DNA of 64,000 nt from Bacteroidota bacterium (GCA_023409975.1 JAEYQO010000039.1:10908-74907), one strand, 5' to 3'. Positions 15,873 to 23,935 are shown, numbered from the stretch's first letter. Numbers and translations are program-made. Notes: generated by a model from the sequence alone, not told the origin.

Positions 15873-16169
15873 ATGGGTCTCTATTCGTCCACCAACACAC
15901 AATGGCAAACGCAGGAAGCACTCGACACCGATGTGCTTACAGAAGAGCTTCACAACCTGATCGTTTGGAATGATGATGTCAATACTTTCGATTGGGTAAT
16001 CGAATCACTTATGGATATTTGTGAGCATACGCCTGAGCAGGCCGAGCAATGTGCATTGTTTATCCACCATAAGGGTAAGTACAGTGTTAAAAAAGGCAGT
16101 TTCGATTTCCTTCGCCCAAAGGCAGAGGCGCTCATCGATAGGGGAATCCAGGCTACCATTGACTATTGA
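15873..16169 (+). CDS. clpS: ATP-dependent Clp protease adaptor ClpS
   Basis: 98 aa. ClpS binds N-degron substrates and delivers them to ClpA/ClpC. Seen: LIVWNDDVNTFDWVIESLMD, matching the ClpS N-degron pocket consensus (NDDxxTxxxVVxxL), and the later CALFIHHKGKYSVKKG segment matching the H-xxG-x-A-V region. Start is ATG at 15873; a longer frame from TTG at 15852 begins inside the -7 box and is rejected. No clpA gene is adjacent. The 990 bp after it are non-coding. Confidence 0.92.
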   Translation: MGLYSSTNTQWQTQEALDTDVLTEELHNLIVWNDDVNTFDWVIESLMDICEHTPEQAEQCALFIHHKGKYSVKKGSFDFLRPKAEALIDRGIQATIDY

Positions 16170-16320
16170 TGTGTCACTGTTGTCCGGGGAAACCCGCCAT
16201 ATCTCTGAAACACAGACTCAGTCTCTATGATTCGGCCAAAGTTACGGTTACAGCCGGGGTTTAGTTACGGATCTGAGAAAATCAGCCAAATCACACCCCA
16301 GAAAGTGCCAAAGCCCTTCC

Positions 16321-16500
16321 AGGTACCTGCTACCTTCCTTGTAGGTTCCATGTACCTTCCTTGAAGGTTCCAACTAACTGGCATAATACGAGATGACGGT
16401 GTCGTACATACGTCTTACTGGTGTCCTACTGGTGTCATGTAAACCCTATGTACGAAAACCTTATTCGGTTGGATTTTCTTCGCGTACCGGTCAATGATTA
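16321..16500. repeat. 11-bp periodic repeat element, copy A
   Basis: Tandem 11-mers: ACCTTCCTTGT (16332), AGGTTCCATGT (16343), ACCTTCCTTGA (16354), AGGTTCCAACT (16365). After a short gap come GACGGTGTCGT (16395), ACATACGTCTT (16406), ACTGGTGTCCT (16417) and ACTGGTGTCAT (16428), then GTAAACCCTATGTACGAAAA. A diverged version of the same order is found at 43219-43360. It is placed just upstream of a broken IS4-type transposase start. The rest of the 16170-17160 gap holds this, the transposase relic, a direct repeat and one terminator, with no convincing intact gene. Confidence 0.65.
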
Positions 16501-16531
16501 GTTTAGTAGTTGGAAAAATAACAAACTAATC

Positions 16532-16693
16532 ATGGGCAAATCCAGTTTTTTTACCGGACAGCCGGTTTTCAATCAGTTGCTTTTTTTTAACGGCAGGCCG
16601 GTGATTTCTGAACGCGTGTTCCAGTATGACGCAGAACGTTACTGTAAGAGGTTCCCAGGTTGCTTATACCTTCCACCAAAAAGATTGGGTTAA
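16532..16693 (+). pseudogene. Truncated IS4-type (DUF4372) transposase N-terminus
   Basis: A 53-codon frame beginning MGKSSFFTGQPVFNQLL and reaching DAERYCKRF. From memory, this opening and the spaced ADRYCKRF-like block match the conserved N-terminus of IS4-family DUF4372 transposases of Bacteroidota. After CKRF the frame departs from the family and stops. The DDE catalytic domain is missing, so the element is dead. It is preceded by the repeat element A and followed by a duplicated 37-bp segment, consistent with internal deletion and rearrangement of an old insertion. Confidence 0.55.
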
Positions 16694-16745
16694 GTGGGGT
16701 AAATCTCAACTGTAAAAGGTTCCCAGGTTGCTTGTACCTTCCACC
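16641..16745. repeat. Direct repeat, 37 bp x 2 (35/37 identical)
   Basis: ACTGTAARAGGTTCCCAGG... occurs at 16641-16677 and again at 16709-16745, 68 bp apart, with two mismatches. The second copy lies in a different frame and continues into a 35-codon open stretch ending at 16815. It overlaps the end of the transposase relic. Confidence 0.8.
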
Positions 16746-16978
16746 GGACTTTGCCAGTAAGGACTTTCAGCAGATGATGGACGATTTATCGAGATTGCAG
16801 GACAACAGTAATTAATGCATAGTTCGTCTTCAACCGTATTTTTTTTTTGATCAGCACGATCTGGCACAGTCTTTTAAACACTACTGTGTGCGGGATATGG
16901 TACATGCAACAGTTGATGGGAAGGTAGATGGTTAAAGAATTTGAAGAAACTGTAAGCAAATATGACCATTCCACAAAA

Positions 16979-17016
16979 GAGCAGAAAAGGCCTCAGGGTC
17001 TCTTCTGCTTTTTTTT
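16979..17016 (+). terminator. Orphan Rho-independent terminator
   Basis: AGCAGAA (16980-16986) pairs with TTCTGCT (17003-17009), then a run of T. No intact gene precedes it on this strand; a 31-codon frame from 16930 runs into it (MVKEFEETVSKYDH...), which may be the tail of a lost gene. Confidence 0.65.
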
Positions 17017-17160
17017 GTCCTAAATTCTGGCTGATCGATGTTGTAGTTTCGCTTGCTGCATTTCTGTTCCATGCCCGACCCCGGGAACCAATAACAGGTA
17101 TATACATATTGATTCAAAACTGAATTCTTTATTAGGCCAGCAATCAATATTTTGTGAGGG

Positions 17161-17931
17161 ATGAAAGCTGAATTTGGCAAAATGATGATGGTCTGGGAGA
17201 AGCTTCAGACCGAGGTACATGGTTCATCAGCTAAAACAGAATTTGAAATCGATCAGGTATTAAGTTCGATTTTTAGCCTGGGTCCGAGTTACTTCTACGT
17301 AATTGATTTTCCGAGAATGGAGATATCGAATATTAGTAAGGACTTTGAAAAAGTTCATGGTGTTAAACCGGAGGAAATCCATTCGATCCATGATGTATTT
17401 AAGCTGATTCATCCGGAGGATCTGCAATTTGTTATCGAAGCTGAAGAAAAATCGCATCAATTCATTTTGGATAAGGGGGCTGAAAATATTACCCGCTACA
17501 AAGTCTCATACAATTTCAGGTTTAAAGTAGCCGATGGCAGTTATCATATGTTCAATCATCAGTCACTGGTTTTGTCGGTAGATGAGAGCAATAATCTTGT
17601 GCGGTCTGTAAATATTCATACAGATATTGATCACCTGACACAGGTTAACAACCGCACCTGGTCTTTGATCGGCCTGGATGGTGAATCGAGTTATTTAAAT
17701 CTCAGGGTACGTGATACCTCGGTAGACCTCCTGGATGGTCAGCTATTTACTGCCCGGGAATTGGAGATTTTGTCTCTGATCACAAGAGGGTATTCCACCA
17801 AGTCGATCGCAGAGACCCTTTTCCTTTCGGCTGAAACAGTTAAGGTTCACCGGAAAAATATTCTGAAGAAGTCTGGCTGCAATAATGTGGCAGAACTGGT
17901 AGCCAGAAGTGTACATGAAGGTTGGGTGTGA
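17161..17931 (+). CDS. PAS-like domain LuxR-family transcriptional regulator
   Basis: 256 aa. Residues about 38-160 look like a PAS_3-type sensory fold (YFYVIDFPRMEISNISKDFE, then IHPEDLQFV, then YNFRFKVADGSYHMFNHQS). The C-terminal 60 residues form a LuxR/GerE helix-turn-helix: FTARELEILSLITRGYSTKS followed by IAETLFLSAETVKVHRKNIL. It lacks a receiver Asp, so it is not a classical response regulator. Such PAS-HTH proteins in Bacteroidota are thought to respond to small ligands or redox, unproven here. Three further ATGs at codons 8-10 are possible starts. Targets unknown; neighbours are not obviously related. Confidence 0.85.
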   Translation: MKAEFGKMMMVWEKLQTEVHGSSAKTEFEIDQVLSSIFSLGPSYFYVIDFPRMEISNISKDFEKVHGVKPEEIHSIHDVFKLIHPEDLQFVIEAEEKSHQFILDKGAENITRYKVSYNFRFKVADGSYHMFNHQSLVLSVDESNNLVRSVNIHTDIDHLTQVNNRTWSLIGLDGESSYLNLRVRDTSVDLLDGQLFTARELEILSLITRGYSTKSIAETLFLSAETVKVHRKNILKKSGCNNVAELVARSVHEGWV

Positions 17932-17989
17932 AAAGAGCGTCCGGTACGGTTAATAGATTAGTGTCCTTGTGATAGTCTGTACAGCAATA

Positions 17990-19063
17990 TCAGAATAGTG
18001 GTAACTGAAGATTCTTCAGTCTCCGGAAGTCTTTGGTATTCCAATCCATTTCTTTCTGATTCAATTTAAACTTCTGTGTATAAATCCTGAACTGGTCTGC
18101 AATCAACTCTGCAAACTTTCCGTCTCCTGTCATTCGGTCTCCCCATCGGCTATCATTTACCTTACCTCCATGACATGCCGATATTTGAGACCAGACCTTT
18201 TCACTTCTGTCCGGATAGGCTTTGTTTAGCCAATCCTTAAAAATAGGGCCGATCGCACCGTTCAGACGAACAACAGTATAACCCGCCCAACGGGCCCCGG
18301 CCTCAGATGCCGTTTTCAAAACATCGTGCATATGCATATCGTTCAAGCCAGGTATCAAAGGCGCATTCATGATACCAGTGGGTATATCGTGTTTAGACAA
18401 AGTTTCGAGCATCTTGAATCTGGATTTATAGGAAGCAGTGCGCGGTTCTAACAGTCTGCGCAGGTTTTCATCCGTAGATGTGATAGAACTAAATACTCTT
18501 ACCAGACGGAGTTTATTAAGCTCCTGGAGAAGGTCAAGATCCCGGAGTACCAAAGCGTTTTTAGTCAAAATCCCTACAGGGTTTCTATACTCCAGGCAAA
18601 TCTCAAGCAGTTTTCGGGTAATTCGCATTCTCCGTTCTACTGGTTGGTAACAATCAGTGTTCCCGGAGAGAGATATGACTTCTGGCTCCCAATTCTTGTT
18701 CTCAAAAAACTTACGCAGCAGAGCAGGAGCATTTCGCTTCACAATAATGCGGCTTTCAAAGTCCAGACCCGCGCTATAACCCCAGTATTCATGGCTATTT
18801 CGTGCATAGCAGTAAACACAGCCATGCTCACACCCCTGGTAAGGGTTGGCAGAATACCACATGCCCACATCCGGACTGGTCACTTTGTTCACAAGCGTTT
18901 TACTGTCATCATAGATGTATTCTGTCTTCCGGTCTTCTTTTTCCCAGTCGTCTATCGATTCGATCTGCTCCTGAACATAGCTCCTGCTCAGGAACCTGTT
19001 TGGAGGGTTGAATTGTGCGCCGCGTCCTTTGTCGAATCTGTTGTCTGAATGTTGAAATATCAT
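17990..19063 (-). CDS. PA0069-family radical SAM protein (SplB-like)
   Basis: 357 aa. The radical SAM cluster motif is CEHGCVYCYAR (CxxxCxxC) after YSANPYQG, and the body (ISLSGNTDCYQPVERRM, GILTKNALVLRDLDLL, FSSITSTDENLRRLLEPR) is that of the PA0069/spore-photoproduct-lyase-like family. The biochemical reaction of PA0069 proteins is not established. It is separated by 10 bp from the Y-family polymerase gene upstream, hence cotranscribed. This pairing suggests a link to DNA damage tolerance (inference). No terminator obvious at its 3' end. Confidence 0.88.
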   Translation of the reverse strand: MIFQHSDNRFDKGRGAQFNPPNRFLSRSYVQEQIESIDDWEKEDRKTEYIYDDSKTLVNKVTSPDVGMWYSANPYQGCEHGCVYCYARNSHEYWGYSAGLDFESRIIVKRNAPALLRKFFENKNWEPEVISLSGNTDCYQPVERRMRITRKLLEICLEYRNPVGILTKNALVLRDLDLLQELNKLRLVRVFSSITSTDENLRRLLEPRTASYKSRFKMLETLSKHDIPTGIMNAPLIPGLNDMHMHDVLKTASEAGARWAGYTVVRLNGAIGPIFKDWLNKAYPDRSEKVWSQISACHGGKVNDSRWGDRMTGDGKFAELIADQFRIYTQKFKLNQKEMDWNTKDFRRLKNLQLPLF

Positions 19064-19073
19064 GCTGTACTGT

Positions 19074-20405
19074 TTAAGCTTCCAAAAGGTATTTGTTCAC
19101 AAGATGGTCCTGTGGATTTTCTGAATGTTCAGGTGTTGCAGCGTACATATCACGAACGGATCCAAAACCAATGGCATCAGTCATCACTCCGGGTGCTATA
19201 GTTTCAGAAGCTTTACGGACGATATCCCTGCCAAACCGGTCTTTGATATTATACAGCACTTTACGCAGGTTGTCCTGTTTCATTTTATTGTCGAAAAGGG
19301 TATAGGATACGTCTGAGGCGTTTATAAAATCCTTCACTTCTACGCCCAGATGAACCAGCTGCTCATTAAAAACTTTAGTACCGGTCTGTTTTTCATACTG
19401 ACGCACCTTGTCAAGCAGGTATTCTCTGAGTTCCATACTGTCCTGAACGGGATAGGAGGTACGGGCCGTTGCCTCCCATTTTATATTGTTGATGTATTTA
19501 GCGGTTAAATGAACTGTCCTGCAAAAGATTTCCTGCTTCACCATTCGCTGCTCTAAGCGGGAACAGAGAGCAATAAACAACCCCTGTAGTTGTTCTGGCT
19601 GGCTTCGCTGTGCTCTTGAAATGGTTCTTCCGGCACTCATCGCCTTATACGGGTTCTGATAAATATCTACCTCCCGGAAGTGTAACCGTGCATGCCAGTA
19701 ATTGCCCACGATGCCTCCAAAAGCACTTCTGAGGATTGAGGCTGATGCCCTGTGCAGTTCAACAGGATTATGAATACCGACTCTTTGAAGACGCTGTGCG
19801 TTTCGACTACCAATGCCAGGTAGATCCTGCAGCTTCAGTTTCGAAAGATAGTACTCGAGGTTCTGAGGTGTGATTTCGATTAGGCCATCGGGTTTCTGAA
19901 GCTCGGTACCCAGCTTGGCCAGAAAAACATTGGGGGCGATTCCAATCGAGCACAAAATGTACTGACCACACTCTTTCTTTATGGCTTCTTTGATGTCTTT
20001 GGCTAATGCATGGGCATCCTTGTAGACTAGTCGATAGCTGGTTAAGTTCAGGAAAGCTTCGTCAATGCTTCTCGCCACCAGCTCATTGCAGAAACTGTGT
20101 AAAACAGACATGATACTTACGTGAAACTGACGATATCTCCAGGGACGGGCCGCAACAGGTATCAGGTGAGGGCAAAGTGCCAGACATTCATTTATTCGCA
20201 TTCCTGTTCTGACTCCAAACTTTTTGGCCTCAATGGAAGGAGCAATAACACACGCAGTTGGACTCAAGAAAGGTACGACGCCAATCGGTTGGCCACGTAG
20301 CGTAGGCTCATCCTGTTGCTCACAGCTGGCAAAGAAGCTGTTCATGTCTACATACATAAACAAAGACGGTAGTGATGTAGCTCCTGGCATTTTAAGTGTT
20401 GCCAT
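19074..20405 (-). CDS. Y-family DNA polymerase (DinB/UmuC-like)
   Basis: About 443 aa from the ATG at 20405; a longer frame to 20456 adds only hydrophobic, non-conserved residues. Catalytic carboxylates are visible in MYVDMNSFFASCEQ (palm D) and VARSIDEAFLNL (SIDEAF), with a helix-hairpin-helix LPGIGSRNAQRLQRVGI and a little-finger-like C-terminal half. It inserts nucleotides opposite damaged template. Forms an operon with the radical SAM gene downstream. No umuD/lexA-like gene is adjacent. An AT-rich stretch with TGATATCA lies in front of the start, but I cannot identify an SOS operator. Confidence 0.9.
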   Translation of the reverse strand: MATLKMPGATSLPSLFMYVDMNSFFASCEQQDEPTLRGQPIGVVPFLSPTACVIAPSIEAKKFGVRTGMRINECLALCPHLIPVAARPWRYRQFHVSIMSVLHSFCNELVARSIDEAFLNLTSYRLVYKDAHALAKDIKEAIKKECGQYILCSIGIAPNVFLAKLGTELQKPDGLIEITPQNLEYYLSKLKLQDLPGIGSRNAQRLQRVGIHNPVELHRASASILRSAFGGIVGNYWHARLHFREVDIYQNPYKAMSAGRTISRAQRSQPEQLQGLFIALCSRLEQRMVKQEIFCRTVHLTAKYINNIKWEATARTSYPVQDSMELREYLLDKVRQYEKQTGTKVFNEQLVHLGVEVKDFINASDVSYTLFDNKMKQDNLRKVLYNIKDRFGRDIVRKASETIAPGVMTDAIGFGSVRDMYAATPEHSENPQDHLVNKYLLEA

Positions 20406-20531
20406 TAGTGACATTAAAATGATATCAATAATAGCAATAGTTAGTGAAATGGCCAAAAAGTATCAGGTCGATTAGTGTTCCGGCACAACCGTGAGGCAGG
20501 TTTACCAGGGTGCCGGGAGCCAGAATACCAT

Positions 20532-20558
20532 GGGGCCAGGCGATTCGCGTCTGGCCCC
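20532..20558. other. Strong GC hairpin without T-tract
   Basis: GGGGCCAG-loop-CTGGCCCC, between the polymerase start and the DUF523 stop. It may act as a processing or attenuating structure for the minus-strand transcript from DUF523. Confidence 0.5.
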
Positions 20559-20614
20559 GATGCGACAAAGCTCATTAGTTTCTAATGTGACGACTTTACC
20601 AGCAGTTTGCGATT

Positions 20615-21256
20615 TTAAAGAGATATCGCCGTGAGTTGGTCCTTGAAATATTCACGATACCACGGTATCTCATGATGGTCAACCTTCGATTCATCGACCG
20701 TATGTCCCGGATCAAGTTTGGAGTATAGAAGCTCAAGGGAAGCGAAGTCGCGCTGACTGATCACTTTAAACCCGTTTCGTAGCAGCTGAGCAGCGCAAAC
20801 ACCAGCGCCTATCTGATAAATTTTGTGTTCTGAAAATCTGTTCCCGTCATAGATCACCTGACTACCACAAGCTGCACTGATATCCATCAGGACACATAGT
20901 TCAATCTGATGCTGCTTGGCCAGATCAAGCATTTTCTCCGCTGCCCTGATCATGCCATCTGTCCAGTCGGTGCCATTCTCTGTCAACACTCTAGCACGTC
21001 CTTCAAGAACGTCTATTCCCGTTCCTCCATGAATATCGCACATCTCCCTTGGGGTACCGAAGGAAAATTCCTCAGGACAAAACCGCACGACGTGGGCCGT
21101 TGGATAGGTGAGAACCTTTAAAGCACTTGGATACTCACCATTCGCAGACCCATCATATCCGCAAGTCACACCAGAAAGACAGGCACTCATTAAAATTCTC
21201 AGCGGATCATCTGCAGTAGGAACTCTGAGTTGTTTGAGATACTGACGGTCTGTCAT
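20615..21256 (-). CDS. DUF523 (YbbK-like) family protein
   Basis: 213 aa. Conserved cysteines appear in the DUF523 order: MSACLSGVTCGYDG near the start, RFCPEEFSFGTPRE (CPE...G.PR), and MDISAACGSQVIYDG. The spacing suggests metal or Fe-S binding but the function of DUF523 is unknown; some are fused to DUF1722 and linked to deoxyribodipyrimidine repair contexts. It sits upstream of the translesion polymerase and radical SAM genes on the same strand, 209 bp before the polymerase start, so a DNA-repair association is possible. Start ATG 21256. Confidence 0.85.
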   Translation of the reverse strand: MTDRQYLKQLRVPTADDPLRILMSACLSGVTCGYDGSANGEYPSALKVLTYPTAHVVRFCPEEFSFGTPREMCDIHGGTGIDVLEGRARVLTENGTDWTDGMIRAAEKMLDLAKQHQIELCVLMDISAACGSQVIYDGNRFSEHKIYQIGAGVCAAQLLRNGFKVISQRDFASLELLYSKLDPGHTVDESKVDHHEIPWYREYFKDQLTAISL

Positions 21257-21333
21257 AGGTATCAGTTTAATTACATTTAAGAGGAAAACATTCTTCTATT
21301 AAAAGTAATATATATCCCTGATTTCTAAAACGG

Positions 21334-21341
21334 TAACTTTG
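21334..21341 (+). promoter_or_regulatory. -7 promoter element, orphan (TAACTTTG)
   Basis: Perfect consensus in the gap between two minus-strand genes; the only thing downstream on this strand is the hairpin/short ORF at 21344-21417. Confidence 0.45.
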
Positions 21342-21343
21342 CA

Positions 21344-21390
21344 GGAAGATTGTTGAAATGAAATTTTTGCTGAAAATCTTCCGTTTTTTT
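21344..21390 (+). terminator. Hairpin plus T7 directly downstream of an orphan promoter
   Basis: GGAAGATT (21344-21351) pairs with AATCTTCC (21375-21382), then G and seven T. Because it begins 3 bp after a -7 box, it would terminate a very short RNA, unless translation of the overlapping 19-codon frame prevents folding. Confidence 0.55.
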
Positions 21391-21417
21391 ATTCCCAGAA
21401 AATCCTGTTGCAGGTAA
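21358..21417 (+). CDS. Possible 19-aa basic membrane-active microprotein
   Basis: ATG at 21358 opens MKFLLKIFRFFIPRKSCCR, stop at 21417. The peptide is hydrophobic, basic and short, with two C-terminal cysteines, and is preceded by its own -7 box. Its coding region overlaps the terminator-like hairpin. There is no homology argument; the composition could simply result from the T-rich terminator. Listed as a possibility only. Confidence 0.25.
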   Translation: MKFLLKIFRFFIPRKSCCR

Positions 21418-21422
21418 GGAGT

Positions 21423-22025
21423 CTAATGCATTCTGTCACCTCGTGGCGCGAGCTCTGAAAGCACTTTCGTTTCCAGTTCCAACCAACTCTGCCAGGCTTT
21501 CTTCACCTTTTCAGCATCGTAAAATTCAGTTGCGAGATCGATAAACAACCTGTAATGACCTGCTTCTGAAATCATGAATTTATAATAGAATTTCCGGAGT
21601 GCTTCTTCTTCAAGTTTTTCTGATAGTAAACGAAATCGTTCACAGCTCCTTGCCTCAATGAGGGCGCAGATCATCAGCTTGTGCAGTAGCTTCTCCTCCC
21701 CGGGTATATGCTTCGGCTCATACTTCAGTAGCAGATTAACATAGTCATCCTTTCTCTGACGGCCAAGTTTATAACCTCGCTTCTTCATCTCTGCCCACAC
21801 CATCCGGAAATGGCCCCATTCTTCAGTAACGATAGGCGCAAGCGCGTTCACCAAAGATTCATTTTCCGGGTATCGCTGGATTAGTGAGATACATTGTGTC
21901 GCTGCCTTTTGTTCACAGAATGCGTGGTCGGTAAGGATTTCCTCAAGCGAGATGGATGCCAGATCAACCCACCTTGGGTCAGTCGGCATTTTGAGTCCTA
22001 GAATAGAGTTGTCTGCAGTGCTCAT
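21423..22025 (-). CDS. miaE: tRNA-(ms2io6A) hydroxylase MiaE
   Basis: 200 aa ferritin-like di-iron monooxygenase that hydroxylates the prenyl group of ms2i6A37 in tRNAs. Iron-ligand helices are recognisable: the early Glu in HAFCEQKAA, EEWGHFRMV (E..H), IEARSCERFRLL (E...E) and SEAGHYRLF (E..H). Length matches MiaE. It has a perfect -7 box at 22040-22033, 8 bp upstream of the start, so the leader is very short or absent. Its convergent neighbour is the possible microprotein at 21358. miaA/miaB are not in the window. Confidence 0.9.
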   Translation of the reverse strand: MSTADNSILGLKMPTDPRWVDLASISLEEILTDHAFCEQKAATQCISLIQRYPENESLVNALAPIVTEEWGHFRMVWAEMKKRGYKLGRQRKDDYVNLLLKYEPKHIPGEEKLLHKLMICALIEARSCERFRLLSEKLEEEALRKFYYKFMISEAGHYRLFIDLATEFYDAEKVKKAWQSWLELETKVLSELAPRGDRMH

Positions 22026-22032
22026 GAAGCTG

Positions 22033-22040
22033 CAAAAATA
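22033..22040 (-). promoter_or_regulatory. -7 promoter element for miaE (TATTTTTG)
   Basis: Perfect consensus on the minus strand just before the miaE ATG; it implies a nearly leaderless mRNA. Confidence 0.6.
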
Positions 22041-22125
22041 GATTACAGCTCATAATTCTGCCTCCGGTCCTTATACTCGTTTAATTATCTTGCAAAACAG
22101 ATGCTGGTTTAGCGTCCTGAATCCT

Positions 22126-22230
22126 ATGGTAAAAGAAGATCAGAAATTTAAAGGATGGTACTGGCTGGTCATCTTCGTGCTGGCTGCCCAGATTATATTG
22201 TATTACCTCTTTACCCAATATTGGTCATGA
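22126..22230 (+). CDS. 34-aa single-helix protein coupled to a sodium symporter
   Basis: Reads MVKEDQKFKGWYWLVIFVLA and continues with AQIILYYLFTQYWS: a charged N-terminus of nine residues, then one transmembrane helix ending close to the C-terminus. The TGA overlaps the ATG of the SSS symporter by ATGA, so translation is coupled. Position and topology recall the small subunits of some SSS transporters (for instance the DUF4212 partners of acetate-type permeases), although this one is much shorter and has no detectable similarity by eye. Likely an accessory or stabilising microprotein. It is below usual gene-finder length limits. Confidence 0.6.
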   Translation: MVKEDQKFKGWYWLVIFVLAAQIILYYLFTQYWS

Positions 22231-23900
22231 GCACTGCAGACTGGATCGTACTAATCGTTACACTGGTTTTTATTATCTCATATGGTGTCTTTAAGAGCAG
22301 AGGGCAACATGGGACTGATACTTATGTGCTGGCGGACAGGAAAATGCCCTGGTATATAGTTCTACTGGGGGTGATGGCTACCCAGGCTAGCGCGATTACC
22401 TTTCTTTCCGCACCTGGACAGGCCTATACCGATGGGATGCGGTTTGTCCAATACTACTTCGGGCTACCGATCGCAATGATCGTCATTTGCGTCACTTTTA
22501 TCCCAATATTTCAACGTCTTAAGGTCTACACTGCCTATGAGTTTCTTGAAAATCGCTTCGATCGCAAAACCCGGCTGCTGACTTCTATACTTTTTCTGCT
22601 TTCCCGGGGTCTTTCCACCGGGATCAGTATTTATGCGCCGTCCATCATCCTCTCCACCATTATGGATTGGAATATCTACCTGACCAATGTAATTACGGGT
22701 GGTGTACTGATGATATATACCTTCAGCGGTGGAGCCAAAGCAGTCGCCCATACCCAGAAATTACAGTTCCTCATTATCCTGAGTGCGATGGCTATAGCCG
22801 GATATCTCGTGGTCGATAATCTTCCTGGGGGACTCGGCTTTACCGACGCACTCTATGTAGCAGGAAAGTCAGGTAAGCTAAATGTAATAACTACAGAATT
22901 TGACTGGAACGATCGGTATAATATATGGAGTGGCGTCATAGGTGGATTCTTTCTGGCACTTTCCTACTTCGGAACCGATAACTCACAGGTGGGAAGGTAT
23001 CTCACAGCAAAAGATACCCGCGAAAGCAGACTGGGATTAATTTTCAATGGCCTTGTGAAGGTTCCCATGCAGTTTGCTATCCTGTTGATCGGGGCATTGT
23101 TGTTTGCCTTCTATAGTTTCTATAAGGCCCCGCTTAATTTTAATGAAAGAGCTTATACGCTCCTTCAGCAGCACCAACCGCAGCAGACTGCTGCAATTGA
23201 ATCGGCTTATAATGGTCTACATTCCGAATACCAGGAACTGGCTTTTCGCCTTGCGGATCAACGGGAACAGTCGAGTGAACAGGAACTTGAAAGATTCCTG
23301 TCCAGACAACACGAAATGGGCATACTCCGGGATTCCGTACAGCGGTTGATCAATACCAACAAACTGGTAGCGGATACCAATGATACGAACTATGTGTTCC
23401 TTTATTTTGTAATGAACACACTGCCAAAGGGGTTGATCGGACTTTTGTTCGCAGTGATATTCCTCGCTTCCTGGGGCTCTATCTCGGCTGCACTGAACTC
23501 TCTGGCGGCGTCTTCCCTGATCGATGTTCATCTTTTGGGAAAAGAGGAACCGGATCAACGCAGGCAGCTTTGGCTGGCAAGAATGCACACTTTGTTCTGG
23601 GGCGTGTTCAGCATTGCGGTAGCTATGTTTGCCGCACAAATGGGATCCTTAATTGAAGCGGTCAACATTCTGGGCTCTCTGTTCTATGGTACCATCCTTG
23701 GGATTTTTCTTGTGGCATTTTACCTGAAACGAGCATCTGGTACTGCAGTGTTTTATGCAGCTATCTACACGGAAGTGGTAGTTGTTATCATATACCTGAT
23801 GAATGTAGTGTCTTTCCTTTGGCTCAACGCAATTGGAGCACTCATGGTAGTGCTGATTGCCTGGATACAGACGCATTGGAACAAAGGCAACGCAACATAG
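22227..23900 (+). CDS. Sodium:solute symporter (SSS family)
   Basis: 557 aa from the ATG at 22227; the frame is open to 22155 but that would overlap the microprotein. Thirteen or so hydrophobic helices, starting STADWIVLIVTLVFIISYGV, with the SSS-typical second helix VLLGVMATQASAITFLSAPG and the sodium-site region of helix 8 (LPKGLIGLLFAVIFLASWGS). A long hydrophilic insert of roughly 75 residues between helices (about 305-385) is rich in Q and E. Substrate cannot be assigned; bacteroidal relatives transport sugars, sialic acids or vitamins. Followed by a hydrolase gene 35 bp downstream. Confidence 0.9.
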   Translation: MSTADWIVLIVTLVFIISYGVFKSRGQHGTDTYVLADRKMPWYIVLLGVMATQASAITFLSAPGQAYTDGMRFVQYYFGLPIAMIVICVTFIPIFQRLKVYTAYEFLENRFDRKTRLLTSILFLLSRGLSTGISIYAPSIILSTIMDWNIYLTNVITGGVLMIYTFSGGAKAVAHTQKLQFLIILSAMAIAGYLVVDNLPGGLGFTDALYVAGKSGKLNVITTEFDWNDRYNIWSGVIGGFFLALSYFGTDNSQVGRYLTAKDTRESRLGLIFNGLVKVPMQFAILLIGALLFAFYSFYKAPLNFNERAYTLLQQHQPQQTAAIESAYNGLHSEYQELAFRLADQREQSSEQELERFLSRQHEMGILRDSVQRLINTNKLVADTNDTNYVFLYFVMNTLPKGLIGLLFAVIFLASWGSISAALNSLAASSLIDVHLLGKEEPDQRRQLWLARMHTLFWGVFSIAVAMFAAQMGSLIEAVNILGSLFYGTILGIFLVAFYLKRASGTAVFYAAIYTEVVVVIIYLMNVVSFLWLNAIGALMVVLIAWIQTHWNKGNAT

Positions 23901-23935
23901 TTCATCATTTTCCTGAACTGCAATATATTAGCGAA

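Noticed and set aside
16228..16235. TAACTTTG on the minus strand just after clpS
   Set aside because: It would drive an antisense RNA into clpS but no stem-terminator or conserved structure follows; an 8-mer with six fixed bases is expected by chance several times in the window.
16786..17220. Several overlapping minus-strand frames of 60-80 codons in the repeat-rich gap
   Set aside because: They overlap each other and the orphan terminator, have unlike composition and no homology signals; taken as chance frames.
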